A DNA stretch of 64,000 bases, from positions 124,001 to 188,000 of the forward strand of contig PUQB01000459.1 of the NCBI GenBank assembly GCA_003024785.1. Direction: 5' to 3'. Under the pieces are notes generated by a model. That model ran no database searches. It was not told the DNA's origin and saw nothing but the letters and a program-made list of their open reading frames with translations. This document shows, in pieces, positions 60,624 to 64,000 of this stretch; position 1 is the stretch's first letter, and every line of letters starts with the position of its first letter. The position numbers and the translations under genes are program-made. Source of the DNA: Selaginella tamariscina (lineage: Eukaryota > Streptophyta > Lycopodiopsida > Selaginellales > Selaginellaceae).

Positions 60624-62393
60624 TGTCAGAGTTTTAACCCAAAGGGCCAACACGTGGCAACACGTGGCTGCCAGGTGGCCATTCGGCATCACACCCTGTG
60701 TGAGCAACGCTAAGTTTCCCAGAACAACCCCAACGACCCCTAGGGTTAGACTCTAATGCCCAAGTGGACAGGAGACTTAGGGTTTAGCCTAAGTCTCCCT
60801 AGAATGTCTGCCCCAGAACCCTTGAGGGATAACCCTAGTTGACTTAGGGTTTAGCCTAAGTCTCCCTAGAGTGTCTACCCCCAAAACCCTTGAGGGATAA
60901 CCCTAGTTGACTTAGGGTCTTGCCCTAGAAGACCTAGACAGGCTCATGCCCTAACCCATCAAGGAGACGTGTGTTCCACACATACCCCTGACAGAGCTAA
61001 GGCATCGTCACTTACCCCTTGAGGAATCACCCTCATCCGGGAGTACAACCCCTTTAGGGCGACAAGGGGTACCCTGAACCACGACTAACCCCTAAGGGTT
61101 TGAGTGGCCAAGTTATACCCTAGACCTAGGGCTAGTACTTAGTGAGGACACGAGTGTGGCCGTAGGCGGACACGAGTGTTCTGCTAAGCAAACTCCCTAA
61201 GGCTAGGTTTGGGATAACCCTAAGCACATGACCTTGCGAGTGCCTCACGAAAGGGCTCCTGCTAACATGTTAGGTTGTTCAACCCTTGATTCCAAGGAGA
61301 ACACTCCCCTAGCCAAGTGTGCCAAAGCACACCTAGTTTGAGACCTAACCTCCCTTGAGCGGATGCCCAAGGCTTAGCACCCTAGTGCAAGCACAAGCAT
61401 GTCTGTTTGCTAAAGTATCCAACCCCTTGGCGACAAGCCCATGACATAACCCCAAAAGGGCGTGCCTCAGGCGTTGTACCATGTGACGTTTAGCCCAGTG
61501 TCACTGCCTTTCCCGATGTGACACTGCCTTCCCCGATGTGGGCTATCATGCCATAGCCCTTAGATTCAAGAGTTGCACCAAGTACCACAAACGTGGCTCC
61601 TAAATGCCAACTCTAGAACCCCTCAATGAACCCTCAGGAAGGTAACGTGAACCTGTCAAACAAGATCCCACGCCACAGTTGGACAAGGACACGGATGTGC
61701 CTTGCTTGGCCGTGAGTGCTACACCTAGCTTGACGTGGAGGAGGAGGCTGGAGACAAGCCTCAACCTCTGCCTCTTGGAACGTGCATTCCGACAAGACCT
61801 CCCAGGCATGGATTCGCCAACGTTAAGGGTAAGCTACCCCGAAGGTGGGACGTACCCCTGGCATCTGGAAGTTAGGGCGGCACAACAGAGGGTTGTGCCT
61901 TGACGACACAAGCTAGAGCTTGCACCGGAGAAGAGTAACGAGCTCAGTCATGAACCCAGGAACCCTCACTCCTATATACTACCTTATTTATGTGACAGAG
62001 GCCCCCCCCCTGTTTTCCTGTTTACATAAGTGGGCTAGCACTGAAATCTCATTCCCAGAGGGAACATACTTGGTGAGTTATCCATCGACCCCTAAACCCT
62101 AACCTGTCAAACCTGGGGTATTTCTAAGCATATCCGACATGCCGAACTCACCGGAACTAGCCATTAATCCAACCGGGACACGGAAAACGAGGGTAAGAGT
62201 TTTCTAGAAGGTAAGTGCTACCTTCGCTTAGAGTTTCTCGAGATATCTAAGGATAGCCGGCCGGACTACCCCTAAACACCTAAGTGCACTAAGCGGGGTT
62301 TTTCTCACTACATCTAGGGCTTGTCAACATAGTACAGTAGGTAACAACAGTCAACGTCCAAAGTAAAGAGGAGTCATAATAAAAACTATGACA
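60624..62393 (-). repeat. 5' LTR of the LARD-like element
   Basis: It has full-length TGTCAG...ATGACA ends. It carries on the plus strand the 74-codon open frame 61679-61903 shared with other copies, and a C8 homopolymer just after TTTATGTGACAGAG. Confidence 0.9.
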
Positions 62394-63406
62394 TTTGCTC
62401 TTCTTTGCATAGAGCTTGTTTTCCCTCAGCAATTGAAGAACTCTCCGCAAATACTCCACATGCTCCTTCATATTCTTACTGTAAATAAGAATATCGTCGA
62501 GGAAGATCTCCACAAAATCATGCAAGTAGTCACCAAACACCTCAGTCATCAACTGAGTGAATGTGGTTGGGCCATTTGTTAAGCCAAATGGCATAACAAT
62601 GAACTCAAAATGCCCAAATCTATCTTAGTGAACACTCTGGCTCCACCGAGATGATCCATGATAGTATCCACACGTGGCATGGGCATCCTGTCTTTCACTG
62701 TTTGCTTGTTGAGAGCTCTATAGTCTATGCACATCCTCATGGTGCCATCCTTCTTCCTGACAAGCAATACTGGTGCACCAAATGGAGACTTGCTCGATTG
62801 TATGAAGCCATATTCCAATAGCTCCATCACTTGTCTCTTAACCTCTTGCTCCTCAGCATGGCTCAGTCGAAACGGCTTACGATAAATGGCTTTCGTACCT
62901 TGTTCCAACACAATCTCATGCTCCACACCTCTTACAAGTGGTAAGCCATGAGGTAGCTCGGGAGGGAAGACGTCAACAAATTCCTCAAGGACAACTTGCA
63001 CAGCAGCTTTGCCCAAGGTGACATTAGAAGAATCTAACTCACGTATATACATCAAAAAGACTTGATCTTCTTTATTACGGAGATATTTCTTCAAAGACAT
63101 AGTAGAAAGATACTTGTTTGGAGACTCAAGCCTTGTTCCAAACCAAGTGTCTTTCACTCCACTGTACTCAAGCTTCACTCGTTTGATGCTCCACTTGATT
63201 TCAGGATTCACACCCTCCAGCCAGCTCATCCCAAGGATGAGGTCCACACGCGCTAGCTCCGCAAGAAAGAAAGTCTCCACCAGCTGAGTTTTGCCAACCG
63301 TCAGCTGTAACTCCTCCACACAAGCATTCCAGCTCTGTGTGATAGTAGCTGAGCCTTCAATCTCGTATTGAGGCATAGTCTTCATGGGCAAGCTGCACTC
63401 CTGCAC
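62394..63406 (-). pseudogene. Protease-RT segment of Ty3/gypsy element 2
   Basis: The minus-strand frame 63406-62579 runs through [20 protein letters not shown] (end of protease), a linker with [20 protein letters not shown], and RT fingers with [20 protein letters not shown] and [20 protein letters not shown]. It continues to KIDLG, where a frameshift near 62620 moves the reading to 62594-62394, which has [12 protein letters not shown] and the intact active site [14 protein letters not shown] copies element RNA into DNA in cytoplasmic particles. This copy is broken by the frameshift and lacks the C-terminal half. Confidence 0.9.
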
Positions 63407-64000
63407 TAACTTTGCTGATACAAAGTTATCGCTACTTCACTATCCAAGAGGATTCGCACTGGATGTTCACCAAGTCGTCCCTCCACCACAATAGCACGTG
63501 TGTGTGGCTCCCCCGTGCCATGCAGTTTACCTGTTGAGCAAGAACAGACAGAAATTACCTCGTGGCTTAGAACTATCTCTCTTGTGTTCCTCTCCATGCT
63601 CCATCTCCTGAAGCTTCTTAGGTGTCTCCTTGTCCTTGTCACCATTGAAACCCTTGCCCTTGGGCTTGTTCCTCCTTGGACAATTGGCCTTCCAGTGTCC
63701 CACCTCTCCACATAGGTGGCAACGTTCACTATCAAACACCTTGACAATCTTCTTAGGCCGATTGTCGGTGCGATAAGAACTAGAGGCTACCAGCTTGAAC
63801 TTTGGCCTAGCACGATGGCTATTCCCTTATACTCCTGGTGCTCACGAGGACTTGGAGAGGTGCTCCTACCACGCTTCTTGCCATGTCACTCATTCTCCTT
63901 AAACACCTTATCCTCCTCATTTAGCAAGCAAGCATATTTGAACAGCTCCTCCAAAGTCTTGGACTGAATCACCGAGTTAAGATGTCTACGCAAGTTAGCA
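63406..64000 (-). pseudogene. gag C-terminus with zinc knuckle, and start of protease
   Basis: Reading frames on the minus strand include LEELFKYACLLNEEDKVFKE (end of capsid, about 63890-63960), then CHLCGEVGHWKANC (about 63680-63725), a CX2CX4HX4C zinc knuckle for RNA binding. A lysine-rich spacer follows, then [16 protein letters not shown] (about 63420-63470). The last is the aspartic protease active site, which is normally LLDSGA; here G is replaced by E, so the protease is probably inactive. Frameshifts separate the segments. Confidence 0.85.

Larger units (their letters stand above)
55262..62393 (-). mobile_element. Complete large-LTR retrotransposon, apparently non-autonomous (LARD-like)
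   Basis: Minus orientation: 5' LTR 60624-62393 (1,770 bp), PBS, internal region of 3,676 bp, polypurine tract, 3' LTR 55262-56947 (1,686 bp). Large LTRs with a few kilobases of mostly non-coding internal DNA define large retrotransposon derivatives (LARDs), which depend on proteins from other elements. At least six LTRs of this family occur in this window. The expected 5-bp duplication is not clear: the left flank reads ATTAT and the right flank TTTGC, and the right neighbour is an unrelated Ty3/gypsy element. The element is therefore part of a rearranged stack. Confidence 0.85.
62394..64000 (-). mobile_element. Ty3/gypsy element 2, 5' half (runs off the window)
   Basis: This is a relative of element 1 in the same orientation. 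From right to left it holds gag, zinc knuckle, protease and the N-terminal half of RT. At 62394 the RT is cut off by the LARD-like element's LTR; the matching point in element 1 is near 5690. The 3' part is not found on the other side of the LTR stack. Confidence 0.9.

Overview
The window looks like intergenic and transposon-filled DNA from a streptophyte, most likely a land plant with a large, AT-rich, repeat-dense genome. The lineage (fern, lycophyte, bryophyte or other) cannot be fixed from the sequence. Pointers to plants are: LTR retrotransposons primed by initiator tRNA-Met (PBS close to TGGTATCAGAGCC), an interstitial TTTAGGG-type telomere tract, a spliced fragment resembling the plant-specific CELLULOSE SYNTHASE INTERACTIVE (CSI1/POM2) ARM protein, and a Mutator-like element (MULE). 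No intact host gene, tRNA, rRNA or CRISPR array was seen.

Layout. 1-1.9 kb: broken, partly duplicated gag/leader of a Ty3/gypsy element. 3.8-9.3 kb: a decayed Ty3/gypsy element on the minus strand with 0.2-kb LTRs, a mutated RT, a five-fold internal tandem amplification and a 1.8-kb solo LTR inside it. 9.3-32.1 kb: AT-rich DNA full of microsatellites, with degraded gene pieces (unrecognised exon-like blocks at 14.6-16.6, 21.5-22.9 and 28.3-28.5 kb; an FCP1/NIF-type phosphatase relic at 23.9-24.6 kb; the CSI1-like fragment at 27.0-27.6 kb) and another solo LTR (25.0-26.7 kb). 32.1-49.9 kb: two copies of one MULE, one nested in the other. 50.0-51.4 kb: AT-rich tandem repeat. 51.5-62.4 kb: stacked large-LTR, apparently non-autonomous retrotransposons (LARD-like). 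62.4-64 kb: the 5' half of a second, better preserved Ty3/gypsy element.

The most remarkable object is the MULE. The inner copy (32430-40755, 9-bp TSD CATCTCATT) sits in the 3' end of the transposase gene of the outer copy (32142-49949, 9-bp TSD CATCCGAAC). Each copy has two divergent genes: a MULE transposase with a C-terminal SWIM zinc finger (minus strand), and a second gene (plus strand) whose roughly 992-residue product joins a ParB-like domain (DGNHR box) to a beta-class amino-DNA-methyltransferase domain with a degenerate catalytic motif IV. Between the genes lies an array of repeated non-coding exon-intron units, each carrying the inverted motif TGCCGACTGA / TCAGTCGGCA. Single copies of the core TGCCGACT recur just inside both transposon ends. 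A MULE with a prokaryote-like ParB-methyltransferase cargo and its own dispersed candidate binding motif suggests a self-recognition or anti-silencing system analogous in logic to VANC of VANDAL MULEs. That function is inference.
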